DNA of 64,000 nucleotides from Mycobacteroides abscessus ATCC 19977 (GTDB lineage Bacteria > Actinomycetota > Actinomycetes > Mycobacteriales > Mycobacteriaceae): positions 2,294,001-2,358,000 of the forward strand of contig NC_010397.1 of the NCBI RefSeq assembly GCF_000069185.1, in the 5' to 3' direction. How positions within the stretch are numbered: the first letter of the stretch is position 1; each line of letters starts with the position of its first letter. Shown here piece after piece: positions 36,568 through 45,170 of this stretch. The notes beneath the pieces were generated by a model. It saw only the letters and a list, made by a program, of their open reading frames with translations. It searched no databases and was not told where the DNA came from. The translations under genes and the position numbers were made by a program.

Positions 36568-37985
36568 TGAACGGAACAGAAATCGGGCATCTTGCCGAAA
36601 CGGCTCCCATTTGGTGGCCAGGTAGTCCGGAAAGCGCTGCCCCGATCACCGACGGCCGCCACGACGTCGACGTGCTCGTGATCGGGGCCGGGCTGGCCGG
36701 GCTCGCGGCCGCCTACTTCGTCACTGAATTGCGTCCGGAACTGTCGGTGGCGGTGCTGGAGGCCAAACATGTCGGTGCCGGCGCCACCGGCCGCAGCACA
36801 GGGATCGTTTCACCCGGCTTGAGCATGCCGATGGCCGCGTTCCGGCGGAAGTACGGCGATGACGCCGCCATCGCCTCGTTCGACGCCACCTTTCACGGAG
36901 TGGGACTGCTGCGGGATCTGGTGGCCAAGGAGAACATCGACTGTGACGCCCGCGATGAGCCGCACACCCTTGTCGCCCTGACCGACCGCTCGCTGGCCCG
37001 CATGGTCACTCATTTGGAAAATCTCGCCGAACTGGGCCGCGAGGTGCCCTGGCTGAGCTCCCAAGAAGTCGTCCAATGGGCCGGCGCCGGCTACAAGGCG
37101 GGATTTGCGTACCGCGATGCCATGGTCGTGGACCCGTACCGGTTGGTCACCGGCATGGCCGACATCCTGCGCCGTCGCGGTGCCCCGGTGTACGAACACA
37201 GCCCCGTGATCAGTATCGAGGCCGACGCCACCGGGGTGTGTGTATTCACCGCTCGCGCTCAGGTGCGGGCCCGGCACGCCTTCTTGGCCACCGACGGCTA
37301 TTCAGGCACTCTGAACCCACTGAAATCATCGGTTATCCCACTGCGCACCCATCTCTTGGCCACGGCGCCGTTGACCGAGGGGCAACTCGCCGAACTGGGC
37401 TGGTCGGGTCGCGGCGCGATCATCGACCAACGGACCTTCTTCAACTATTATCGGATGTCCGCGGACAAGCGGGTGGTGTTCGGCGGCGGACCGGCGTTTG
37501 TGCCCTCGCGAATTCCTTCCCGAGACATCAAGCGATCCAGGGTAATCCAGCAGCGTGTCCGTCGGGAACTGACCGAGCGATTCCCGGTTCTGGCCGATGT
37601 CGAGATTGACGCCGCCTGGTCAGGCATCACCGCCAGTTCTTTTGATCGCAACCCCGTGGTCGGTCCAGTACCTGGAATGGATGGCCTCTGGTTCGCCGGA
37701 AGTTGGTGTGGGCATGGATTTTCCACCTCTGTAGATACGGGCTGGCGTTTCGCTAAGACCTTGGTGGGGGAGCCGTTGCCCGCCAATATCCCTTGGTTCC
37801 GCTCCGGCGCTCAACGTGTGCCGACCACACTCCTACGCAACGTGGCCACCGGTGCCTATTTGAAGGCCCTTGATGCCGCCGATGCGCTGGACGCCAAAAC
37901 CAGCAACCCGCCGCAGGTCGCACGACCAACCGCGGGGCGACAGACATCAAGGGGCACGACAACATTGGCGGAGGCGGACAAATGA
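36567..37985 (+). CDS. FAD-dependent oxidoreductase, DAO/PuuB type
   Basis: 472 residues. The dinucleotide-binding motif VLVIGAGLAGLAAAYF is at about 36-51. GAGATGRSTGIVSPG follows, resembling the flavin-contact loop of gamma-glutamylputrescine oxidase (PuuB). The C-terminal WSGITASSFDRNPVVGPVPG and GFSTSVDTG are typical of D-amino acid oxidase-like enzymes. Likely oxidises a C-N bond of an amine or amino acid to an imine. The gene overlaps both neighbours, so it is part of the same translation chain. Substrate unknown. Confidence 0.85.
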   Translation: MNGTEIGHLAETAPIWWPGSPESAAPITDGRHDVDVLVIGAGLAGLAAAYFVTELRPELSVAVLEAKHVGAGATGRSTGIVSPGLSMPMAAFRRKYGDDAAIASFDATFHGVGLLRDLVAKENIDCDARDEPHTLVALTDRSLARMVTHLENLAELGREVPWLSSQEVVQWAGAGYKAGFAYRDAMVVDPYRLVTGMADILRRRGAPVYEHSPVISIEADATGVCVFTARAQVRARHAFLATDGYSGTLNPLKSSVIPLRTHLLATAPLTEGQLAELGWSGRGAIIDQRTFFNYYRMSADKRVVFGGGPAFVPSRIPSRDIKRSRVIQQRVRRELTERFPVLADVEIDAAWSGITASSFDRNPVVGPVPGMDGLWFAGSWCGHGFSTSVDTGWRFAKTLVGEPLPANIPWFRSGAQRVPTTLLRNVATGAYLKALDAADALDAKTSNPPQVARPTAGRQTSRGTTTLAEADK

Positions 37986-39724
37986 CGACGCAAGAACTGG
38001 CCCGTAATCATGACGTGATCATCGTGGGAGGCGGGATCGGCGGCTCGACCCTGGCAGCCATTTTGGCGCGCCACGGGGTGCGGGTGCTCATGGTTGAAGC
38101 CAGTGGGCACCCACGGTTCGCGATCGGCGAATCAACGGTCCCGGAAACCATCATGGGGCTTCGCAACCTCGCGCTGCGCTACGACGTCCCGGAGATCGGT
38201 GACCTGTCGGCACACGGGACCTTGTCGAAGAAAGTCAGTGCGGGCTCCGGAGTCAAGCGCAACTTCAGCTTCGTCTATCACCGGGAAGGGTTGCGGTCCA
38301 AGCCCACTGAATACACCCAATACCCCACCTGGGGACCTCCGATCGGCCCGGACTCCCACTTCTTCCGCCAAGACGTCGACGCCTACATGTACCAAGTAGC
38401 CTTGTCATACGGTGCCAAAGGTCTCACTCACACACCGGTGACCGATGTGGCATTCGGCGCCGATGGGGTCACCATCGAGACCGAAGGAGAAGGAGAGTTC
38501 ACCGCCGGTTATCTGGTTGATGCCGGGGGAATGCGCAGCATCCTTGGTGAGAAGTTGGACCTGCGAATTGACCCGCCCTACCGGACGAAATCACGCACCA
38601 TCTTCAGCCATTTCACCGGAGTGCGGCCATTCGACGAGGTAGTAGAGGCACAGGCGCGTCAAGGAGCGGTGAGCCCGTTCAGTCAAGGGACACTGCACCA
38701 TTTGTTTGAAGGCGGCTGGGCATGGGTGATCCCCTTCGACAACTACCTGGGATCGACGAGCAGGCTGTGCAGCGTCGGAATCAATGTGGATCTGGACCGC
38801 TACCCGGTTCAGTCCGAACTATCGCCCGAAGCGGAATTTTGGAAGCACGTCGGCAGGTTCCCGGATTTCGCCGCGCAGATGGCAGGCGCCAGTGCGGTAC
38901 GGCCGTACACCGCCTCGCGGCGCAGCCAGTTCGCGTCCAAGCAGGTGGTCGGCGACCGGTGGTGCCTGTTGCCACACGCCTCGGACTTCATCGACCCGCT
39001 GTTCTCGAGCGGTCTGGCGGTCACCGTCATGATCCTTAACGCGTTGGGACACCGCTTGATCGACGCCGTGCGCAACAACTGCTTCAGTACCGAGCGGTTC
39101 TCGTACGTGCAGGAATGGACGAAACTTTCATTCGATTACTACGACAAGCTGGTCTCCGCGTCGTACACCAGCTTCGACAGTTTCGAGCTGTGGAACGCCT
39201 GGTTCCGGGTCTGGACCATCGGAACCCTATACGGGGTCAACGGGCAGATGGAGGCTTCATTCGACTTCGACAGGTCGCACAATCGATCGGCGTTCGGGGT
39301 GCTGGAATGCGCGCCGTATCGCGGTATCCAGGGTATCGACAACAAAGTCATCTCCGAGATGTTCCATCGGGCGTTGGCCGCCATCGACGAATACGATGCG
39401 GGGCTGATCGATGCGGCCCAGGCTCAGCAGCAGATCTATGCGGCGCTGCGCGAGAGTGAATTGATCCCGGGTTTCTGGAACACCCTAGATCCCGCAGACC
39501 AATGCCCGTCGGGGGCTTTCACCCTGTTCTCGATGACCCGAATTCTCACCTGGGGTAAGTACCAAAGCCCCGAACATGTTCGCGGACAGTACTTCAAATC
39601 CGGGTTTGGCCCCGTTATCAAAGAAGCCGCCAAGTTCTACGGCGGTACCGTCAAATCCGGCGTCCGCGACGCGAACCACGCCATACGGGACATGGTGACC
39701 TCAAGAAACAGCGACTGGAAGTAG
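37982..39724 (+). CDS. Flavin-dependent halogenase (tryptophan-halogenase family)
   Basis: 580 residues. The FAD motif GGGIGGS is at residues 16-22. The halogenase hallmark W-x-W-x-I-P appears as WAWVIP at 246-251, and GESTVP near residue 45 fits the GEATVP position of the family. The long C-terminal half (from about 360) resembles the phenol/pyrrole or CmlS-like branch more than free-tryptophan halogenases. It uses FADH2, chloride or bromide and oxygen to halogenate a substrate, sometimes carrier-bound. The flavin reductase two genes upstream can provide FADH2. Some family members hydroxylate rather than halogenate, so activity needs testing. Confidence 0.85.
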   Translation: MTTQELARNHDVIIVGGGIGGSTLAAILARHGVRVLMVEASGHPRFAIGESTVPETIMGLRNLALRYDVPEIGDLSAHGTLSKKVSAGSGVKRNFSFVYHREGLRSKPTEYTQYPTWGPPIGPDSHFFRQDVDAYMYQVALSYGAKGLTHTPVTDVAFGADGVTIETEGEGEFTAGYLVDAGGMRSILGEKLDLRIDPPYRTKSRTIFSHFTGVRPFDEVVEAQARQGAVSPFSQGTLHHLFEGGWAWVIPFDNYLGSTSRLCSVGINVDLDRYPVQSELSPEAEFWKHVGRFPDFAAQMAGASAVRPYTASRRSQFASKQVVGDRWCLLPHASDFIDPLFSSGLAVTVMILNALGHRLIDAVRNNCFSTERFSYVQEWTKLSFDYYDKLVSASYTSFDSFELWNAWFRVWTIGTLYGVNGQMEASFDFDRSHNRSAFGVLECAPYRGIQGIDNKVISEMFHRALAAIDEYDAGLIDAAQAQQQIYAALRESELIPGFWNTLDPADQCPSGAFTLFSMTRILTWGKYQSPEHVRGQYFKSGFGPVIKEAAKFYGGTVKSGVRDANHAIRDMVTSRNSDWK

Positions 39725-39732
39725 CCCCGGTC

Positions 39733-41052
39733 GTGAGTAACACAGCGGTGACCGCCGCGGCGGCCTTGTCCAAGGACGTATCCCTGATCTTCTTTGCAGA
39801 CCTGGTCATCTTGCTGGTGGCGGCCCTGGCGTGCGGTGCCGTCGCCGGCAAGATCGGACTACCCAAAATGGTCGGCGAGATCGCCGCAGGTGTTCTCCTG
39901 GGCCCCACAGTGTTCGGCAGGTTGTTCCCCGAAACCAAAGATGCGCTGTTTCCCTCCGCCGGGACCGGCTCGGAAATAATCTCCGGACTGTGCCTGCTGG
40001 CGGTGGTGTTGTTGGTCGGCGTCGCGGGCATGCACGTCGACGTCGATAAGCTCAAACAACGGCTGGCCGGTATCGCCACGATCAGCGTGCTCGGGCTCGC
40101 CGTACCGCTGGCCGGGGGCATGGCCGTCGGATATCTGGTTCCCGAGCCGTTGCGTCCGGCTGCCGTCGATCGCACCGTGTTCGCGTTGTTCTTGGGCACG
40201 GCGGTCGCGGTCTCCGCGATACCGGTTATTGCCCGGATCCTGATGGACCTGGGCTTGGCATCGCACGAGATCGCTCAGGTGATCCTGGCCGCCGCGATTG
40301 TCGATGATGTCGCCGGATGGCTGCTGCTGTCGGCAGTCACCGGCATGGCGTCCGACTCCGGAACTGGAGGCGTTGCCGTGCTGAAAATGGCTGTCGCAGC
40401 CATCGTCGCGGTGGTCGCACTCACCGCACTTACCCGCCCTGCGCTACGAAATCGGTTGGCGCGCCGATGCTCTCGATGGAGTGCCCCAACATCCACCACC
40501 GTCACCGTGGCCACTATCATCGTGTGCGCCACCGCCGGACAACTGCTGGGTTTTGAACCCGTCATCGGAGCCTTCTTCGCGGGCATCCTGGTCATCGCGG
40601 CGACACCGGCCGGAAGCCGAGTGCATAAACCGCTGCACGCCATGGCTGTTGCGTTCTTCGGACCGATCTTCTTCGCGACCATCGGGCTGCAACTGGACCT
40701 GGGAAGGCTGCTTTCCGGACCGGTGCTGGCGCTGACCGCCTCCATATGTGTGGTGGCGGTTTTCTCGAAATTCCTGGGTGCGGGCATGGGCGCCAGAATC
40801 AGCGGATTCAGCTGGCCCGAGTCCGTAGCGGTGGGCGCAGGACTGAACACCCGTGGCGTCATCCAGATCGTGATTGCCATGGTCGGGGTGCGATGCGGGG
40901 TGTTCAGCCCCGAGGTGTTCACCGCACTCGTCGTCACCACCATCGCCACGACCGCGATTGCGGGCCCGGTCCTCAAACGCACACTGACACCCCGCCGACA
41001 GCTGCCGGCGGTGATATCGAAACCCCCGCAAGAGCCCGCGCTCAACCGATAA
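39733..41052 (+). CDS. Cation/proton antiporter, CPA2 family
   Basis: 439 residues from a GTG at 39733, 8 bp after the halogenase stop. Twelve or so hydrophobic helices. The Na+/H+ exchanger pattern is seen in LPKMVGEIAAGVLLGPTVFG and in the ion-site stretch AAIVDDVAGWLLL with its Asp-Asp pair. In a biosynthetic operon it may act as an exporter or self-protection gene, as KefB-like antiporters do in some antibiotic clusters. Ion or substrate specificity cannot be read from sequence. Confidence 0.85.
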   Translation: MSNTAVTAAAALSKDVSLIFFADLVILLVAALACGAVAGKIGLPKMVGEIAAGVLLGPTVFGRLFPETKDALFPSAGTGSEIISGLCLLAVVLLVGVAGMHVDVDKLKQRLAGIATISVLGLAVPLAGGMAVGYLVPEPLRPAAVDRTVFALFLGTAVAVSAIPVIARILMDLGLASHEIAQVILAAAIVDDVAGWLLLSAVTGMASDSGTGGVAVLKMAVAAIVAVVALTALTRPALRNRLARRCSRWSAPTSTTVTVATIIVCATAGQLLGFEPVIGAFFAGILVIAATPAGSRVHKPLHAMAVAFFGPIFFATIGLQLDLGRLLSGPVLALTASICVVAVFSKFLGAGMGARISGFSWPESVAVGAGLNTRGVIQIVIAMVGVRCGVFSPEVFTALVVTTIATTAIAGPVLKRTLTPRRQLPAVISKPPQEPALNR

Positions 41053-41079
41053 ATGCCTGCAAAAAGGGAAGTGATAGCC

Positions 41080-42066
41080 GTGCCTGAGAAAACCGCCAAC
41101 ATCGGCGACCCTGTCGTCGCCATCGCCTCATATGCCGACCACCCCAGCGCCTTTATTGCCTGTAACGACGACACCAGCCACTTCACCACCCCGGATATCG
41201 CCGGAATTGTTGCCTACCGCCGCCGCGGCCGAACGGTGTTCGTGCTCGGGGGCCCATTCGCCGCCGAACCTGAACGTGGACCCCTACTCGACCGGTTCCT
41301 CGAAGAAGTGGTCGCGGGTCGCAATATGGTCGCAGTGCAAGTGCGAGAAGACGACACGGCATTGTTCGCGTCCCGCGGCTTCACCGTAGACCAATTCGGC
41401 AGCTCCTACTCGGTCCGCCTGGCCGATTTCACGAAAAAGGGCAAGCCGCTGGCCAAGGTCCGTCAAAACGTCTCGCGCGCCGGTCGTGAAGGCACTGTCG
41501 TGCGGGAAATCGATATTGCCAACGCGCCAAGAGAATTGGAGGAGATCGATCGTACCTGGCTGCGTGCCAAAGGATGGCACGTCAAAAAACTCGACTTCAT
41601 GGTCGGGCAGCGGGCCGGCCGCGGCAGCGACCGCAAGCGGCTGTTCATCGCCGAACGCGACGGGCACGTCACGGGCTACATCTCGTATTCGCCCGCATAC
41701 GGAGCCAGACCCGGCTGGCTGTACGACCTGACCCGTCGCCACCCAGATGCCTCGGTGGGCACCATCGAGATGATCAATCTAGCGGCTATCGAGCAGTTCC
41801 GCAGTGAAGGTGCCGGATGGCTACATCTGGGCCTGACGCCCTTCGCGAGCATCGACCAGCAATGTCCCGACGGATCCAGCGGCATGGTGCGCTGGATGGT
41901 GCGCCAGCTTGCCGAGAAGGGCGACAAGATCTACCCGGCCAAAACACAGGAAGCATTCAAACGTAAATGGGCACCTCACGTCATCGAACCGGAATATCTC
42001 GCGTTCGCCAATGGTCCGCGCCTGTCTTCCGTATGGCACCTGCTGCGCCTGACCAATGCCCTCTAA
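41080..42066 (+). CDS. DUF2156 / phosphatidylglycerol lysyltransferase-like domain protein (candidate aminoacyl-tRNA-dependent transferase)
   Basis: 328 residues from the GTG at 41080, which has AGGGAA at 41065-41070; an ATG at 41053 just after the upstream stop is the alternative. The protein is a stand-alone version of the soluble catalytic part of MprF/LysX-type enzymes, with no membrane helices: VAYRRRGRTVFVLGGP, KVRQNVSRAGREG, WLYDLTRRHPDASVGTIEMI and the C-terminal FKRKWAPHVIEPEYL. Such domains use aminoacyl-tRNA as donor. VlmA of the valanimycin pathway is such an enzyme, transferring seryl from tRNA to a hydroxylamine. Its place in this operon makes the same chemistry plausible, not proven. 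Confidence 0.75.
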   Translation: MPEKTANIGDPVVAIASYADHPSAFIACNDDTSHFTTPDIAGIVAYRRRGRTVFVLGGPFAAEPERGPLLDRFLEEVVAGRNMVAVQVREDDTALFASRGFTVDQFGSSYSVRLADFTKKGKPLAKVRQNVSRAGREGTVVREIDIANAPRELEEIDRTWLRAKGWHVKKLDFMVGQRAGRGSDRKRLFIAERDGHVTGYISYSPAYGARPGWLYDLTRRHPDASVGTIEMINLAAIEQFRSEGAGWLHLGLTPFASIDQQCPDGSSGMVRWMVRQLAEKGDKIYPAKTQEAFKRKWAPHVIEPEYLAFANGPRLSSVWHLLRLTNAL

Positions 42067-42134
42067 ACGAAACGCATGCCTGCCCCAAACACATGTCTGC
42101 TAAATCCGTTTACTCCCCTCCGGAAGGCCACATC

Positions 42135-42890
42135 ATGACAACCACGAGCGCACAACCTGGCAGCCTCAGTCGCCCCGAGCAGATGCGCTTCGCGCGCGCC
42201 GCGGTGGCCGCCCAGATGAAATCCCTTCCCGGCACCCTCCGGGCGCGGCTACGACGGGTCGATTCCAGCGCGCTGGCACGCGAAAGCGCTCCGCCGGATT
42301 CCGCGTTGGCGCGGGACGCCGAACGGTTTGTGGCGGAGCATTACACCACGAGCTTGTACAACCACTGCCTGCGCTGCTGGTACTTCGGGGATTTTTTCGC
42401 CCAGTTGGAAGGCCATCGATACGACCCGGAACTGCTTTACATTTCGAGCCTGTTCCACGACATCGCACTCACTCGCCAGTTTCGTGATCAGCGCCCGTAC
42501 GCTTGCTTTGCGGTCGAGGGCGCAGACCTTGCCAAAGCGTGGCTTGCGCGGAACAATGCCGATGACGCCCTCGCCGCCAATGTCGCCGAAGTGATTGCCG
42601 CTCACATGGATGTGCACGTACCCGTCGGCTCGGGCGCCGAGATCGAAACGTACCTGCTGCACGAAGCCGCCCACCTCGATGTGGCAGGCACTCGGGCATC
42701 ACAGGTGCCGTCGAGCTATACGCGCCTGGTCGCGGGGCGGCACCCGCGCACCGGCTTCGCCCGGGCGTTCAGCGACGCGATGAAGTATGAGTCGTTGCAG
42801 CGCAAAGCATCACGGGCAGCAGTGCTATGGAAGGTTGGTATGGCAATCCCGATCAACACCAATCCGCTGGACTCGGCGGCTCACCGATGA
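42135..42890 (+). CDS. HD-domain metalloprotein
   Basis: 251 residues from the ATG at 42135 with CGGAAGG before it; longer upstream starts run into the previous gene. HD-domain ligands are visible: His77 in YNHCLR, His108-Asp109 in LFHDIAL, His157 and His161 in AAHMDVHV, and His180/Asp182 in EAAHLDV. The layout recalls cyanamide hydratase-like HD proteins. HD proteins can be phosphohydrolases, hydratases or mixed-valent diiron oxygenases. Because the valanimycin azoxy synthase is a non-heme diiron enzyme, this is a candidate for the N-oxidising step, but I do not know that the two share a fold. Confidence 0.75.
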   Translation: MTTTSAQPGSLSRPEQMRFARAAVAAQMKSLPGTLRARLRRVDSSALARESAPPDSALARDAERFVAEHYTTSLYNHCLRCWYFGDFFAQLEGHRYDPELLYISSLFHDIALTRQFRDQRPYACFAVEGADLAKAWLARNNADDALAANVAEVIAAHMDVHVPVGSGAEIETYLLHEAAHLDVAGTRASQVPSSYTRLVAGRHPRTGFARAFSDAMKYESLQRKASRAAVLWKVGMAIPINTNPLDSAAHR

Positions 42891-42927
42891 CGGAGATGTA
42901 CAGGCTTGATACGTCTGGTGGTGTCGC

Positions 42928-43371
42928 ATGACGCGGTCCCCGGCTGCAGAGCACAGCCGCGACGCTCTCGGACCTGCCATGGCGGTTTTCGGCTTCGTGT
43001 TCGTAGTCCTGGGTATCTGGGGTGCCACCGATCCCAAGTCGTTCGGCAGCACGATCGCCAACTTCGGTGAGTACAACCCCCACCTGATCCACGACTACGC
43101 GGTGTGTTCCATCACCTTTGGCACCGGCCTGCTGTTGGGCTGGAGGCTACCGATGTGGCGGGCGCCAACCCTGATTCTGGCCGCGATCTGGAACGGCCTG
43201 CACGGCTACTTCCACATTGTCGACATGGACATGGCCAACGCCCGATTTCTGGGGCCCGCCGAGGCCGTACTGCTGTGCCTGACCAGTGCCGCCCTGGCCA
43301 CGCTCGGGATATGGGAGTGGCGGCGCACCAACAGATCTACCGTCCAGTATCGGGACACGGGGGAGCGATGA
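42928..43371 (+). CDS. Small membrane protein of unknown function
   Basis: 147 residues with four predicted helices (about 13-33, 56-72, 80-96, 110-128). Polar residues inside the membrane part include HLIHDYAV and NGLHGYFHIVD. I do not recognise the family. It is joined to the next gene by an ATGA overlap and follows the HD gene by 37 bp, so it belongs to the operon. The His-rich second half could bind a metal or heme. Confidence 0.7.
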   Translation: MTRSPAAEHSRDALGPAMAVFGFVFVVLGIWGATDPKSFGSTIANFGEYNPHLIHDYAVCSITFGTGLLLGWRLPMWRAPTLILAAIWNGLHGYFHIVDMDMANARFLGPAEAVLLCLTSAALATLGIWEWRRTNRSTVQYRDTGER

Positions 43372-44261
43372 GCTTGGGACTCGAGAAGCACCGCCGCAGC
43401 GTGGATATCGAACGTGGCCGCATCAGCTATCTCGACATCGGTGCCGGTTCACCGACGGTATTCGTTCACGGGGTCCTCACCAACAGTCTGCTCTGGCGCG
43501 ATGTCGTGACCGCCGTCGCGGCCACGGGACGGCGCTGCATCGCACTGGATCTGCCCGGTCACGGGCACTCGCCCGTTCCGGCGGATGGCATCGACGTCAC
43601 ACTGTCGGGGCTAGCCCAACTTATCGCGGAATTTCTGGACAGCATTGGGATTGACGAGTTCGACCTGGTAGCCAACGACACCGGGGGAGCGGTTGCGCAA
43701 ATCATGGTTGCCCGTCAACCGGACCGAATCAGAACCCTGGCGCTGACCAACTGTGACACCGAAGGCCATGTGCCTCCCAAACTGTTCAAACCGGTAGTGG
43801 CACTGGCCCGGCCACCGCTGATGGCCCTGATCGGCCCACGTCTGTTTGCGCGCCGCAAAGTGCTCAGAGCGCTGTTAGGTGCCGGGTACCGTAAGCCCGG
43901 CCGCCTGCCGGATAGCATCGTGGAGTCATACGGACAGCCCGTGTTTGGAACCGCAGAGTCATCCCGTTTTCTGTCAAAGATGTTGCGGGCGATGCATACC
44001 CGAGACCTTGAAGCCGCACGTGCCGGCCTGGTGACATTTACCAAACCGACGCTGATCGCCTGGGGTCTGGGCGACTACTTTTTTCCACTCAAGTACGGGC
44101 AGCGACTCGCCGAACTTTTCGGTGGCCCAGTAACCTTCGAAACCGTACCGGACGGCCGACTGTACTTTCCCGATGAGGATGCAGACCGGCTGCTGCCGCT
44201 GCTTTACAGACACTGGCACTCGGCGGGTCGGCAAGAGTCCTCCACAGAGGTGGGGAGTTGA
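43368..44261 (+). CDS. Alpha/beta-hydrolase fold protein
   Basis: 297 residues from the ATG at 43368, overlapping the previous stop (ATGA). Alpha/beta-hydrolase features: oxyanion region FVHGVLTNSLLWRDV, DLPGHGHSP, and the nucleophile-elbow position VANDTGGAVAQ. The nucleophile here is Asp (NDTGG), as in haloalkane dehalogenases and epoxide hydrolases, not Ser. Acid and His positions are less clear; LIAWGLGDYFFP lies where the acid is expected. It may hydrolyse a C-halogen, epoxide or ester bond in the pathway, or detoxify the product. Confidence 0.82.
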   Translation: MSLGLEKHRRSVDIERGRISYLDIGAGSPTVFVHGVLTNSLLWRDVVTAVAATGRRCIALDLPGHGHSPVPADGIDVTLSGLAQLIAEFLDSIGIDEFDLVANDTGGAVAQIMVARQPDRIRTLALTNCDTEGHVPPKLFKPVVALARPPLMALIGPRLFARRKVLRALLGAGYRKPGRLPDSIVESYGQPVFGTAESSRFLSKMLRAMHTRDLEAARAGLVTFTKPTLIAWGLGDYFFPLKYGQRLAELFGGPVTFETVPDGRLYFPDEDADRLLPLLYRHWHSAGRQESSTEVGS

Positions 44262-44262
44262 C

Positions 44263-44451
44263 ATGTTGGAGATGAAGCCGGGGTGTGAGAAATGTGGAAC
44301 GCCGCTGAATCATGCCGCGGCCGCGTGGATTTGCAGTTACGAATGCACGTTTTGCCCGCATTGTCACAATATCGTGAATACGTGCCCGAACTGTGGAGGC
44401 GAACTGACACCACGCCCGCGTAGGGCGGCACGCGGCGCCTCGGCTTCATGA
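44263..44451 (+). CDS. DUF1272 zinc-ribbon protein
   Basis: 62 residues starting 1 bp after the hydrolase stop, behind GAGGTGGGG. Paired cysteines in GCEKCGTPL, CSYECTFCPHC and CPNCGGEL give the DUF1272 zinc-ribbon pattern, and the length is normal for the family. Function is unknown. It overlaps an upstream start of the next regulator gene, so it is part of the operon. Confidence 0.8.
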   Translation: MLEMKPGCEKCGTPLNHAAAAWICSYECTFCPHCHNIVNTCPNCGGELTPRPRRAARGASAS

Positions 44452-44525
44452 GTGCGGTAGCCAACCCGCTTCTAGATACCGGGAGTCGATTACAAAATGG
44501 TGTTCAGAGAGTAGTATCGAGGTCT

Positions 44526-45161
44526 ATGAGCGAATCCAAGCCGGGTCGCCGCGAGCGGTATGCCGCGCTGACACGCTCGGCCATCGTCGAGGCCGCCAGA
44601 ATGCTGTTCGTCGAGCGCGGATTCGATGACACCTCGGTGGACGACATCGCCGAGGCGGCCCAGGTGAGTAAGGGTGCCATCTACCACCATTTCAAAGACA
44701 AGCAAGAGATATTCATCGATGTTTACCGCGATGCCACCAAAGGGGTCATCGAGAACGTTGTCAAGGTTCTCATCGATGTACCTGCCGGATCGTGGAATCG
44801 GATCGAAGCTGCGGCCAGTGCGGTGATCAAGGGGTATACCGACAATCGCGAGCCCCGAGTGCTCGTACGCCAAGTCATGGGCGTGCTGGGTGCCGAACGC
44901 ACCCAGGCACTGGAAGGCGAGCTGGCTCTGCCTCTCATCCGGACCCTGCTTACCGAGGCCGAAGAGAACGGCGAATTGAGGGACCTGTCGATCGAAAAGG
45001 CGTCCCAACTGATTTTCCGCGTGCTGTGTGAATCGTCCCTATTGATCGCCAATTCCGCCGATTACGCCGAAGCGGCACAAGAGGTGGAGACAGTAATGTT
45101 GTGCATGTTCGCCGGATTGCGTAAACCGCCTGCGGCCACCCGCGGGCGGCGTAAGAGCTAG
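44526..45161 (+). CDS. TetR-family regulator
   Basis: 211 residues from the ATG at 44526 with a GAGG upstream. An alternative ATG at 44448 overlaps the DUF1272 stop and adds 26 residues not typical of the family. The helix-turn-helix is clear: ARMLFVERGFDDTSVDDIAEAAQVSKGAIYHHFKDKQEIF (written as residues about 22-60). A ligand domain of helices follows. It lies inside the operon, so it may sense the product or an intermediate. Target not identified. Confidence 0.85.
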   Translation: MSESKPGRRERYAALTRSAIVEAARMLFVERGFDDTSVDDIAEAAQVSKGAIYHHFKDKQEIFIDVYRDATKGVIENVVKVLIDVPAGSWNRIEAAASAVIKGYTDNREPRVLVRQVMGVLGAERTQALEGELALPLIRTLLTEAEENGELRDLSIEKASQLIFRVLCESSLLIANSADYAEAAQEVETVMLCMFAGLRKPPAATRGRRKS

Positions 45162-45170
45162 CGGCGTCCC

